NCBI RefSeq assembly: GCF_025960875.1
Contig: NZ_JAODLR010000006.1
Span: forward strand, 1 to 64,000
Source: Crystallibacter permensis
GTDB taxonomy: Bacteria > Actinomycetota > Actinomycetes > Actinomycetales > Micrococcaceae
Direction of reading: 5' to 3'
DNA: 64,000 bases
Of this stretch, positions 45,026-52,688 are shown piece by piece (positions within the stretch are counted from its first letter, which is position 1; every line of letters begins with the position of its first letter). A program made the translations under genes and the position numbers. A model generated the notes under the pieces. It was not told the DNA's origin and made no database searches. It saw nothing but the letters and a program-made list of their open reading frames with translations.

Positions 45026-45229
45026 CTAGAGAACGAACGCGAACACCAGGCCGAGGATGGCGAGAGCTTCAGTCAGCGCCAGGCCCAAGAAGGCGATCGG
45101 CTGCAGCACGCGCTGTGCCTCGGGCTGACGGGCGACACCGTTGATGTAAGCGGCGAAGACGAGTCCCACGCCGATGGCACCGCCGATTGCGGAGAGACCA
45201 TAACCTACGAGGTTGATATTGCCTTCCAT
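45026..45229 (-). CDS. atpE: F1Fo ATP synthase subunit c
   Basis: The 67-residue c-ring subunit: two hydrophobic helices joined by the polar loop ARQPEAQR (33-40). The ion-binding carboxylate is Glu54 in [11 protein letters not shown]. The N-terminal helix has the GxGxG-like packing motif [11 protein letters not shown] (16-26). Nothing suggests Na+ specificity, so H+ is presumed. This is the subunit targeted by bedaquiline in mycobacteria. Gaps on both sides hold hairpins or short leaders. Confidence 0.96.
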   Translation of the reverse strand: MEGNINLVGYGLSAIGGAIGVGLVFAAYINGVARQPEAQRVLQPIAFLGLALTEALAILGLVFAFVL

Positions 45230-45245
45230 TATTTTCCTTTCAAGA

Positions 45246-45292
45246 TGCCCAGAGGGCAGGTTGTTTGGTTCAGGGGCTTCCCCAACGGGGAA
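45246..45292 (-). other. Two small hairpins in the atpB/atpE gap
   Basis: TTCCCC (45278-45283) pairs with GGGGAA (45287-45292) just past the atpB stop. TGCCC (45246-45250) pairs with GGGCA (45254-45258) nearer atpE. High expression of subunit c relative to a is needed, and intercistronic structure is a known means of achieving it; the role here is inferred. Confidence 0.35.
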
Positions 45293-45294
45293 AT

Positions 45295-46101
45295 CTAGTG
45301 TTCCTCGGCCAGGGAGCCTTGGATGTAAATCGCTGTCAGCAGGACGAAGACGTATGCCTGCAGGACCTGGATCAGGATTTCGAAGAAGTACATAGCCACG
45401 CCACCCGCAATGGTGAGGACTCCAAGAGGCTTGAACCAGAAGTCGGCGTCCATAAGCAGGAATTCGGAACCCGCCGCGGACAGCATGATGATCAAGTGTC
45501 CCGCCAGCATGGTGGCGAAAAGACGGAGGCTGTGAGTGACGGGCCGAACCAAGAAGGTAGAGATGATCTCAATGATGACGATCAGCGGCAGAATCGCCTT
45601 CGGGACGCCTGCCGGTACCACAGCGAGCTTGAAGTAACCGATGCCGTGCTTCTTGAGGCCCAGCACGATCCAGGTGATGTAGACGATCCCGGCCAGAGCG
45701 TAGGCCGTGCCCACATGGGACGGAGTCGGAATCTGCAACAGAGGAACAGATCCGAAGAAGTTGTTCACCAGGATGAAGAAGAACAAGGAGAACAGCAGCG
45801 GCACAAATGGCCGGTAGTCCCGCTCGCCGATAATGTCCTTGCCCACGGAGTTGCGGACGAAGTTGTAGCTCATTTCGCCCAGGTGCTGAAGCTTGCCTGG
45901 CACCAGCTGACCGCGGCGTGACGCGGCCAGGAAGAACCAGGAAATCAGTGCAACAGAGAGCAGGACCAGCAGCATCTGCTTGCCGAAACCTGTTCCGTAC
46001 TCGGCAGCCCAAGGGAGAATCTCCGGAAGGTGCATATCTTCGAGGGTCGGTGGGACGAAGCCACCTTCATTAGCGGCCGCCGGACGCGCAAGCGCGATCA
46101 A
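45295..46101 (-). CDS. atpB: F1Fo ATP synthase subunit a
   Basis: A 268-residue proton-channel subunit with five or six membrane segments. The essential Arg is in [16 protein letters not shown] near residues 190-205, and [23 protein letters not shown] near 240-262 carries the conserved Glu and Gln. The start codon is TTG 46101 with AGGAA five bases upstream. Downstream of two small AtpI/AtpZ-like genes. Confidence 0.94.
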   Translation of the reverse strand: MIALARPAAANEGGFVPPTLEDMHLPEILPWAAEYGTGFGKQMLLVLLSVALISWFFLAASRRGQLVPGKLQHLGEMSYNFVRNSVGKDIIGERDYRPFVPLLFSLFFFILVNNFFGSVPLLQIPTPSHVGTAYALAGIVYITWIVLGLKKHGIGYFKLAVVPAGVPKAILPLIVIIEIISTFLVRPVTHSLRLFATMLAGHLIIMLSAAGSEFLLMDADFWFKPLGVLTIAGGVAMYFFEILIQVLQAYVFVLLTAIYIQGSLAEEH

Positions 46102-46187
46102 CGCGTTTCCTCTCTGCAGTGTCCATCATTGGGCGTTTCAGGGTGGATTGCCGTCTCGGCACGCCACCGTATGAAGTTGTCTGACAT

Positions 46188-46454
46188 TTAGATGTTGTTC
46201 CCTTGACCGTCCCCATGGCGGCGCTTAGCGCTGCGGGTGAGGTTGTGTTTTCGGGCCAGATAATATCCGCCGCCAGCGCCTAGAACGGCACCGACGATGA
46301 ACAGCCACCGGGTATTCAACAGATAGTCCAGCCCCCAGCCTATCAAACCCCAGGCTATGATCCCGCCAACTATATAGGTCAAGACCGTGTTGCCGCCCTG
46401 GTAGCGGGAGTCGCCGCTGCCAGGATCTGAATTGCGGGAATTCTGCGCAGGCAT
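46188..46454 (-). CDS. Small two-segment membrane protein of the atp operon (AtpZ-like)
   Basis: An 88-residue protein with two hydrophobic segments (TVLTYIVGGIIAWGLIGWGL near 24-43 and WLFIVGAVLGAGGGYYLA near 51-68) and a basic C-terminus (RSAKRRHGDG). Size, topology and place between the atpI-like gene and atpB fit the AtpZ/AtpI assembly-factor group, which helps c-ring assembly or Mg2+/Ca2+ transport. Its ATG overlaps the upstream stop by one base (TAATG). Confidence 0.75.
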   Translation of the reverse strand: MPAQNSRNSDPGSGDSRYQGGNTVLTYIVGGIIAWGLIGWGLDYLLNTRWLFIVGAVLGAGGGYYLARKHNLTRSAKRRHGDGQGNNI

Positions 46455-46951
46455 TAACGGGCTTCCTTCCCGGCTGTAGAGCTTTCGCCGTCTTCCGGAT
46501 CGTCGTAAATCTGGTATCGAACGCGGGAGAATGCGAAAACTTCCGCAATCTGCCACACCACAACACTGACGACGGCAGCAATGAAGAACCAGGTCGTTTC
46601 CAGCCAGTCCGGCGTGCCGATAATAAAGAGCGCAGCACCGAAACCAACAACCTTGAGCACGTAGGTGGCGATGAAGGCACCAATCGCGCCGGACGGATTT
46701 CTCCGCCCGACGACATGGCCGATCAAAAGGCTTATGGCGAAGAAAACTACTACCAGCACTGAACCGAGCACAGCGCTAAGGGCGCCCACACCCCCCGCCA
46801 CGATGAATGCCAGCACTACCACCAGAAGAGTGGCTGCAGCGGCACCAAGGGACGAGGTCTTCAGGATCTTCAGCCATGGAGTGGCCGTGGGACCGGAGAC
46901 AGGTACGGCACTGCCAGCGGCACTGTTGCCGTTGGAATGATGCGTGCTCAT
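46454..46951 (-). CDS. ATP synthase protein I-like membrane protein
   Basis: A 165-residue protein with four hydrophobic segments (LGAAAATLLVVVLAFIVAGG near 37-56, VLGSVLVVVFFAISLLIGHV, AIGAFIATYVLKVVGFGAAL, WFFIAAVVSVVVWQIAEVFA). It resembles the AtpI-like protein at the head of actinobacterial atp operons (Rv1303 position). I start at ATG 46951 (MSTHHSNGN); the frame opens 18 codons upstream. A TAGAAT -10-like box at 47008-47013 on the minus strand may start the operon. Confidence 0.78.
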   Translation of the reverse strand: MSTHHSNGNSAAGSAVPVSGPTATPWLKILKTSSLGAAAATLLVVVLAFIVAGGVGALSAVLGSVLVVVFFAISLLIGHVVGRRNPSGAIGAFIATYVLKVVGFGAALFIIGTPDWLETTWFFIAAVVSVVVWQIAEVFAFSRVRYQIYDDPEDGESSTAGKEAR

Positions 46952-47007
46952 AGCTGTCCGATCGGGTGCACATGCGGGGATGATGACCGGTAGACCGGCC
47001 GACAAGA

Positions 47008-47013
47008 ATTCTA
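47008..47013 (-). promoter_or_regulatory. -10-like TAGAAT, possible atp operon promoter
   Basis: TAGAAT on the minus strand lies about 57 bases before the AtpI-like start, in the 107-base gap after the wecA-like gene. A clear -35 is not visible. Confidence 0.35.
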
Positions 47014-47058
47014 CACGAGATAGAAGTCAGCCTGTGAATGCATGTCCTGCTCCTGACG

Positions 47059-48063
47059 TTATCCGGTCGCGGCGTCGGCTGCGCGACGGCCGAAGATGCG
47101 TGGGGAGCGCAGATAGAAGAGTACGACGGCGGCGCAAACCAGCAGCGCAGATGCCTTGCCCGGTACGTTGCTGGCGGCAGCCACGAGTCCGCACAACCCG
47201 GTCAGCAGCGAGCAAGCCGCGACCAGCAGGGCCGACTGCACATGGCTGAGCCCAGCGTCCGTCAACCGTTGGTAGACGTGCTGACGATGCGCCGCGTACC
47301 ACCGCTCCCCCGCACTGATCCGGCGCAGCAAAGTGGACATCGTATCGGCAAGATAGATGGTCACCGGCCCCAGCAAATACTCCGGTTGGACTCCGCTGAG
47401 AAAACCCGCCGCCCCCAGGACGGCCAGCGAAGCGCCCAACAAATAACTGCCGACGTCGCCAAGGAAATTGCTGCCGGAGAGGTTCCAGGGCAGAAAAGCC
47501 GCAAACGCGACGGCAACCACAAGCCCCGAGACCATCAGCCAGTCAAGCGATGACATCATTCCGGCCACTGAAAACAACAGTCCCACGACCAGCCCATGCA
47601 GGCCCGATATACCGTTGACCCCATCCATGAAGTTCGCAACATTGATGTAGCCGGCAATGGCCAGCGCGCCGACCGGAATCCATAACCAGGAGGTATCGGT
47701 CAGGACCACGATGATGGCTGTACCGGTGGCGCCGATTCCCAACTGCAGCAGGAAGCGTACGGAAATGGCCACACCGCGGAAGTCCTCCAGCCAGCCCAGT
47801 ACAGAGGCGGCTGCGCAAACGCCGGCCACAGTAGCGATGATCGCCACGCCATCGGCAGCGGCCCCGGTCAGCACTGCCGTGAGCAGCCCGCCAAGAACGC
47901 CGACCGCCACAGTGATGCCCATGCCGCGGACAACTACTTTTGTGTGGGACGATCTCTCGTTTGGTATGTCCAGCACGCCCAGCTTGAGCAGCAGTGGTTT
48001 CAAGGCCAGGGGCAGCGACAGGCTGATGACGAAGGCAACAGCGGCTGAAAGCACTCCGGTCAT
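47059..48063 (-). CDS. wecA: Polyprenyl-phosphate sugar-1-phosphate transferase (MraY/WecA family)
   Basis: A 334-residue membrane enzyme with about ten transmembrane segments. Conserved cytoplasmic motifs are IPNERSSHTKVVVRGMG near residues 36-52, VLGWLEDFRG near 86-95, YINVANFMDGVNGISGLHG near 138-156 (Asp/Asn/His of the active site) and NFLGDVGSYLLG near 198-209. It should transfer GlcNAc-1-P or a related sugar-1-P to decaprenyl phosphate for arabinogalactan-type linkers or teichoic/other surface polymers. Its ATG overlaps the stop of the CapD-like gene. Confidence 0.88.
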   Translation of the reverse strand: MTGVLSAAVAFVISLSLPLALKPLLLKLGVLDIPNERSSHTKVVVRGMGITVAVGVLGGLLTAVLTGAAADGVAIIATVAGVCAAASVLGWLEDFRGVAISVRFLLQLGIGATGTAIIVVLTDTSWLWIPVGALAIAGYINVANFMDGVNGISGLHGLVVGLLFSVAGMMSSLDWLMVSGLVVAVAFAAFLPWNLSGSNFLGDVGSYLLGASLAVLGAAGFLSGVQPEYLLGPVTIYLADTMSTLLRRISAGERWYAAHRQHVYQRLTDAGLSHVQSALLVAACSLLTGLCGLVAAASNVPGKASALLVCAAVVLFYLRSPRIFGRRAADAATG

Positions 48064-49877
48064 TTGGCCGACTCCGGCTCGTTACTGGCCAGTGGCAGGT
48101 GCTGCCGGTTTTTCCACTCCTCAAGACTCATCTGGTGCGGATCCAGTGCGTCAATGGAAGCATGCGAAATCTTCGGGTGCAGCGGACGCGAATCGTCTTC
48201 ACCGATACCGATGAGTTCTTCGTGCAGCTTTTCACCTGGACGCAGGCCGGTGAAGACGATATCAATCTCTTTGCCGGACATCGCGATCATGCGCTGGGCA
48301 ACGTCGAGGATCCGTACCGGCTCGCCCATGTCCAGAATCAGGACCTCTCCCCCGCGTCCGATGGCTCCAGCCTGAATGACCAACTGGCACGCTTCCGGAA
48401 TCGTCATGAAGAAACGGGTTGCGTCCGCATCGGTCACCGTCACCGGTCCCCCGTTGCGGATCTGCTGGTTGAACAGCGGCAGCACGGAACCGCGGCTACC
48501 CAGAACATTTCCGAAACGGACCGAAACGTACTTCAATCCGGTTTGTTGCGCGAGCCACGCCGTGATTTTCTCGGCAACCCGCTTCGAATGTCCAAGCACC
48601 GTCGTCGGATTAGCCGCCTTGTCAGTGGAAATATTGACGAACGTCTGAACATCGGCCAGCCGGGCGGCTTGGAGAACGTTCAGGGTGCCCAAGATATTCG
48701 TTTTCCAGGCTTCCTCGGGATACTGCTCCAGCAGGGAAACGTGTTTGAGCGCCGCTGCGTGGAACACCACCTCGGGTTTCCGATCCAGGAAGATCTCGTC
48801 CAGGGCAGCTGCGTCGCGGATGTCGGCCAGAACCGTGTCTTTGCCGTTAAGCAATCCTTGGCCGGTAATCGATATCTGGGTGGACTGCAGCCCGGTTTCG
48901 TCTCGGTCCAACATGATCAATTCACGCGGCTCGAATTCGTTGATCTGCCGGCACAGTTCCGATCCGATGGAGCCGCCGGCCCCGGTGATCAGCACGCGCT
49001 TTCCCTTGACATAATGAGCGATCTCATCAACGTGGATGTCGACGGGCTGCCGTCCAATCAGATCCTCGATTGCCACTTCGCGGAAGGAAAATTCGGACCC
49101 GCCGGTCAACATGTCCTTCAGCGGCGGGACAACCAGAACCTTGATGTTCAGGCCCGCGACTGCGTCGGAGATCCGGCGGACTTGCTTGGCATCGATGTCC
49201 GCTATGGCGATCAACAGGACCGTGGCGTTTGTCCGGGCAACGATGTCCGGCAGGTCCTCCATCCGGCCGAGCACCGGAACACTGGCAATCCGCAGGTGCT
49301 TCTTCGCTGGGTCGTCGTCAATCAGGCCGACAGGCAGCCAAGGCGACTGCGGGTCGTTGCACATGCGGCTCACGATGGACTTTCCCACAAAACCAGCGCC
49401 GTAGATCAGGGTCCTGGCGGCCTCTTCGCCGGGTTTGGCCTTGCTCTCAACGTACATCCGCTTCAGGTAACGGATAGCGGCCATGAAAAGGCAGGCGAAC
49501 GGGAAGGCGATGATGCCTGTACCACGGGCGATACCCATGGAGATACCAAAGAACAGCAGGGCGACCGTGGTGATGGCCGAAACCGCCACCGTCACGATCA
49601 CAAGCAGCTTTGCCTCATGGAAGCTGCCAAAGCTGTACCGCCCCTTATACAGCGCGAAGGCTGAACCCACTGCGAACTGTGCGGCGATCGCAATGGCGCA
49701 GAGGACGATGATGCCGGGGATCTTCGATGGATCCAGTACCATCTCGTACCGCAGGAAGACGGCCAGGACGATCGAAACAATCCAGGCGGATGAATCCAGC
49801 AGGAACTGCGACCAGAGCCAGAGTGCCTTGTCGCTGCTGGCAGTCTTACCGGATGCGGGGCCACGTCCAATGCTCAT
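48060..49877 (-). CDS. Membrane UDP-sugar 4,6-dehydratase (CapD/PglF/WbpM-like)
   Basis: A 605-residue polysaccharide biosynthesis protein. Four N-terminal membrane segments (about 15-130) precede a CoA/NAD-binding-like domain (about 140-280) and an extended SDR catalytic domain with LITGAGGSIGSELCRQI near 295-311 and ISTDKAANPTTVLGHSKR near 415-432. The Asp-Lys pair in TDKA is the hallmark of UDP-GlcNAc 4,6-dehydratases that use no Tyr. The likely product is the 4-keto-6-deoxy sugar for bacillosamine- or FucNAc-like residues. Starts with ATGA overlap to tsaC. It is an insertion relative to mycobacterial gene order. Confidence 0.87.
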   Translation of the reverse strand: MSIGRGPASGKTASSDKALWLWSQFLLDSSAWIVSIVLAVFLRYEMVLDPSKIPGIIVLCAIAIAAQFAVGSAFALYKGRYSFGSFHEAKLLVIVTVAVSAITTVALLFFGISMGIARGTGIIAFPFACLFMAAIRYLKRMYVESKAKPGEEAARTLIYGAGFVGKSIVSRMCNDPQSPWLPVGLIDDDPAKKHLRIASVPVLGRMEDLPDIVARTNATVLLIAIADIDAKQVRRISDAVAGLNIKVLVVPPLKDMLTGGSEFSFREVAIEDLIGRQPVDIHVDEIAHYVKGKRVLITGAGGSIGSELCRQINEFEPRELIMLDRDETGLQSTQISITGQGLLNGKDTVLADIRDAAALDEIFLDRKPEVVFHAAALKHVSLLEQYPEEAWKTNILGTLNVLQAARLADVQTFVNISTDKAANPTTVLGHSKRVAEKITAWLAQQTGLKYVSVRFGNVLGSRGSVLPLFNQQIRNGGPVTVTDADATRFFMTIPEACQLVIQAGAIGRGGEVLILDMGEPVRILDVAQRMIAMSGKEIDIVFTGLRPGEKLHEELIGIGEDDSRPLHPKISHASIDALDPHQMSLEEWKNRQHLPLASNEPESAK

Positions 49878-50599
49878 AGCTGGCTGCTCTCCCCTGGCGT
49901 CTCCGCTGCAAGGTCCGGCGTTAGCCCGGCCGGTTCCTCCCCAATGCCGAGGATGTCCGGCACGATTTCCCGCAACCGGGCAACGGGTATGGCTCCGTCA
50001 CGGACCACACGGAAGGGTTGCGAAGTGCAGTCGACGATAGTCGACGGCAGGGACTGGCTGTCTTCGGTATCACCGCGCAGTCCGTCTTCCAGGTAGACCT
50101 CCACGGATTCAGCAAGCTGCACGTGGGCTTCGGCGGCTGTCCGGGATGCCGGCTGGCCGGTGCGGTTCGCGGACGAAACCGCCAGCGGGCCTGTCACCGC
50201 GAGCAGGTCCAGCGCCAGAGGGTCATCCGGCATCCGCAGGGCCACGGTGCCCTTGGTGTCACCCAGATCCCAGGTCAGCGACGGCTGGGCATGGAAGATC
50301 AGAGTCAGTCCGCCGGGCCAGAATTCGTCCGCCAGGCGCCGGGCCTGCTCGGCGATATCCACCGCGAGCCCGTCCATGGTCTGCGGACGGGGAATGAGGA
50401 CCGGAGGGGGCATGGTGCGGCCACGGCCCTTGGCTGCCAACAGCGTGGCAACCGCCTGTGGCGAGAACGCGTCCGCGGCGATGCCATACACCGTGTCCGT
50501 CGGCATGACAATGCACTGTTTTGACGCGATCGCCGTCTGCGCGGCGGCAAGGCCTTCACTACGTTCGACATCGTCCGTGCAGTTGAATGTGGTGGTCAC
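49874..50599 (-). CDS. tsaC: L-threonylcarbamoyladenylate synthase
   Basis: A 241-residue Sua5/YciO/YrdC enzyme making threonylcarbamoyl-AMP from Thr, bicarbonate and ATP for the t6A37 modification of ANN-decoding tRNAs. The nucleotide-binding Lys/Arg pattern is IVMPTDTVYGIAADAF near residues 28-43 and LLAAKGRGRTMPPPVLI near 51-67, and VSSANRTGQPAS near 135-146 carries the Ser-Asn pair. Starts at GTG 50599, 28 bases after prmC. As in M. tuberculosis (prfA-hemK-Rv1301) it is part of a translation-fidelity operon. Confidence 0.93.
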   Translation of the reverse strand: MTTTFNCTDDVERSEGLAAAQTAIASKQCIVMPTDTVYGIAADAFSPQAVATLLAAKGRGRTMPPPVLIPRPQTMDGLAVDIAEQARRLADEFWPGGLTLIFHAQPSLTWDLGDTKGTVALRMPDDPLALDLLAVTGPLAVSSANRTGQPASRTAAEAHVQLAESVEVYLEDGLRGDTEDSQSLPSTIVDCTSQPFRVVRDGAIPVARLREIVPDILGIGEEPAGLTPDLAAETPGESSQL

Positions 50600-50627
50600 A
50601 GAATCATTCTTTCATTTCGGGGCAGCG

Positions 50628-51473
50628 CTACCGCCGGACGGCGGCGGTGGCCCGTTCGCGTCCGGTCAAATCGTAGACTGTGGCAACATCGTTCCAGCAC
50701 CCGCCACTGTGCAGCAGGTGCGACACAGCTTCAGCCTGGACTTCCGCATGTTCCATGATGAAGTAGCCGCCGGATTTCAACAGCCGCGCGGCGGTGCTGG
50801 CCGTGGCGGCTGGCAACTGGAGACCGTCGGCGCCGCCACCATACAGGGCAATTTGCGGGTCATGTTCCGCCACTTCCGGGTCCCGCGGCACGGCTTCGGC
50901 GGGAATGTACGGAGGATTGGAAACAACGACGTCGAAGGTTCCGTCGTGTTCGGTAAGCGCGGTACGTAGGTCTTCCTGGACCAGGGTCACGCCCCACGGC
51001 TCCAGGTTGCGTGCCGCCCAGGCGTGGGCCAGATCACTCAGTTCCACGGCGATGACTTCCGCTCCGGGAACTTCCTGGGCAATGGACGCCGCAATGGCAC
51101 CCGACCCGGTACCAAGATCAACGACCTTTGCACGCGGGATTTTCACAGCGCGGTCGATGGCGTACTGGGCAACGGTCTCCGTCTCCGGCCGCGGGATAAA
51201 GACTCCGGGCCCAACCTGCAGTTCGAGGTGGCGGAAGTACGCCTTGCCCGTAATGTGCTGGAGCGGAACCCGACGGGCCCGTTCCGCCACGAGTTCACCG
51301 AACTCCGGCGGGACCGTTGCACCGGTCAGGGCCAGCGATCTGATCCGGCCTAAGGACTCAGCCATGAGGTGAGCCGCCAGAAGCTCGGCATCCACGCGTG
51401 GACTGGGCACCCCCGCCCGCGCCAAAATCTGAGTTGCCTCGGCGAGAGCCTCGGCAAGCGTTTCTCCGGTCAC
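50628..51473 (-). CDS. prmC: Release factor glutamine methyltransferase
   Basis: A 281-residue SAM-dependent enzyme that methylates the Gln of the GGQ motif in release factors. SAM motif VVDLGTGSGAIAASIA near 112-127 and the catalytic VVSNPPYIPAEAVP near 180-193 are intact; the N-terminal helical domain (1-85) contains VPLQHITGKAYF. Start is GTG 51473, six bases after the prfA stop, so it is cotranscribed with its substrate gene. Confidence 0.95.
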   Translation of the reverse strand: MTGETLAEALAEATQILARAGVPSPRVDAELLAAHLMAESLGRIRSLALTGATVPPEFGELVAERARRVPLQHITGKAYFRHLELQVGPGVFIPRPETETVAQYAIDRAVKIPRAKVVDLGTGSGAIAASIAQEVPGAEVIAVELSDLAHAWAARNLEPWGVTLVQEDLRTALTEHDGTFDVVVSNPPYIPAEAVPRDPEVAEHDPQIALYGGGADGLQLPAATASTAARLLKSGGYFIMEHAEVQAEAVSHLLHSGGCWNDVATVYDLTGRERATAAVRR

Positions 51474-51479
51474 TGGTGC

Positions 51480-52559
51480 CTAATGATCCTCGCCGACCGC
51501 CTCAAGCCGCGCCTGCTCGTCGGCCTCGATGGCCGACTGGATGACGGGCTCCAGTTCCCCGTTCATGACCGCATCCAGGTTGTAGGCCTTGTAGCCGGTG
51601 CGATGGTCCGCTATGCGGTTTTCCGGAAAATTGTACGTGCGGATGCGTTCAGAGCGGTCCATGGTCCGGATCTGCGACTTACGGGTCTCTGAGTTGGCTG
51701 CGTCGATCTGCTCCTGCTGGTGCGCCAACAGGCGGGCACGTAGCACTCGCATGCCCGCTTCACGGTTCTGCAGCTGGGACTTTTCGTTTTGCATCGCGAC
51801 TACGATCCCGGTGGGAATGTGCGTGATGCGGACGGCGGAATCCGTGGTGTTGACGGACTGCCCACCTGGCCCGGAGGAGCGGTAGACATCGATCTTCAGG
51901 TCGTTCTGGCTGATGTCGACTTCTTCCGGCTCGTCCACTTCCGGCAGGACCAGGACACCTGCGGCGGAGGTGTGGATACGGCCCTGGGATTCGGTGACCG
52001 GAACACGCTGGACCCGGTGCACGCCGCCTTCGAACTTCATCCTGGCCCAGACGCCTTCTGCGGGATCGTTCGATGAACCCTTGATCGCCATGGACACGTC
52101 CTTGTAACCGCCCAGATCGGACTCGGTGGCGGAGATGATTTCGGTCTTCCAGCCGCGTTGCTCCGCATACCGGGTGTACATACGCAGCAGATCACCGGCG
52201 AACAAGGCGGCTTCGTCGCCACCTTCACCGCCCTTGACCTCGATGATGACATTGCGTGCGTCGTCCGGATCCCGCGGGATCAACAACCGGCGCAGTCTTG
52301 CCTGGGCTGTCTCGAGATCAGCTTCAAGCGCAGGGATTTCGGCAGCGAACTCGGGGTCCTCGGCAGCCATTTCCCGTGCCGCGCCCAGGTCGCCCTCCAG
52401 GTGGCTCCAGCGGTTGTATGCCTCGACAATACCGTTCAGCTGCGCCGACCGGCGGCCCAGCTTGCGAGCCAGTCCCTGGTCCGCGTATACGGCCGGATCG
52501 CTCAGCCGCTTTTGCAGCTCTGCATGCTCTGCGAGCAATCCCTGTACGGACTCAAACAT
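51480..52559 (-). CDS. prfA: Peptide chain release factor 1
   Basis: A 359-residue class I release factor for UAA and UAG. The catalytic [17 protein letters not shown] is near 223-239, followed by ITHIPTGI. The tripeptide anticodon region PAT-like is read here as part of [16 protein letters not shown] near 180-195. Normal length. AGAGG eight bases before the ATG is a good ribosome site. A 17-bp terminator separates it from rho; no rpmE lies between. Confidence 0.96.
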   Translation of the reverse strand: MFESVQGLLAEHAELQKRLSDPAVYADQGLARKLGRRSAQLNGIVEAYNRWSHLEGDLGAAREMAAEDPEFAAEIPALEADLETAQARLRRLLIPRDPDDARNVIIEVKGGEGGDEAALFAGDLLRMYTRYAEQRGWKTEIISATESDLGGYKDVSMAIKGSSNDPAEGVWARMKFEGGVHRVQRVPVTESQGRIHTSAAGVLVLPEVDEPEEVDISQNDLKIDVYRSSGPGGQSVNTTDSAVRITHIPTGIVVAMQNEKSQLQNREAGMRVLRARLLAHQQEQIDAANSETRKSQIRTMDRSERIRTYNFPENRIADHRTGYKAYNLDAVMNGELEPVIQSAIEADEQARLEAVGEDH

Positions 52560-52634
52560 TTCTCAAACCTCTTTCGACTTCTTCAATAAGTCTAGATAAG
52601 ACACCAACCGGCCGCTTAAACAACGAACCGCCCA

Positions 52635-52671
52635 GGTTCCGCCGGTCCCGCATTGCGGGACCGGCGGAACC
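52635..52671 (-). terminator. Perfect 17-bp terminator between rho and prfA
   Basis: GGTTCCGCCGGTCCCGC (52635-52651) pairs with GCGGGACCGGCGGAACC (52655-52671) around an ATT loop. It lies 17 bases beyond the rho stop and is the strongest hairpin in the window. On the minus strand a weak T-rich tail follows. Confidence 0.75.
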
Positions 52672-52688
52672 ATGAGCGGTTAGGGCAG

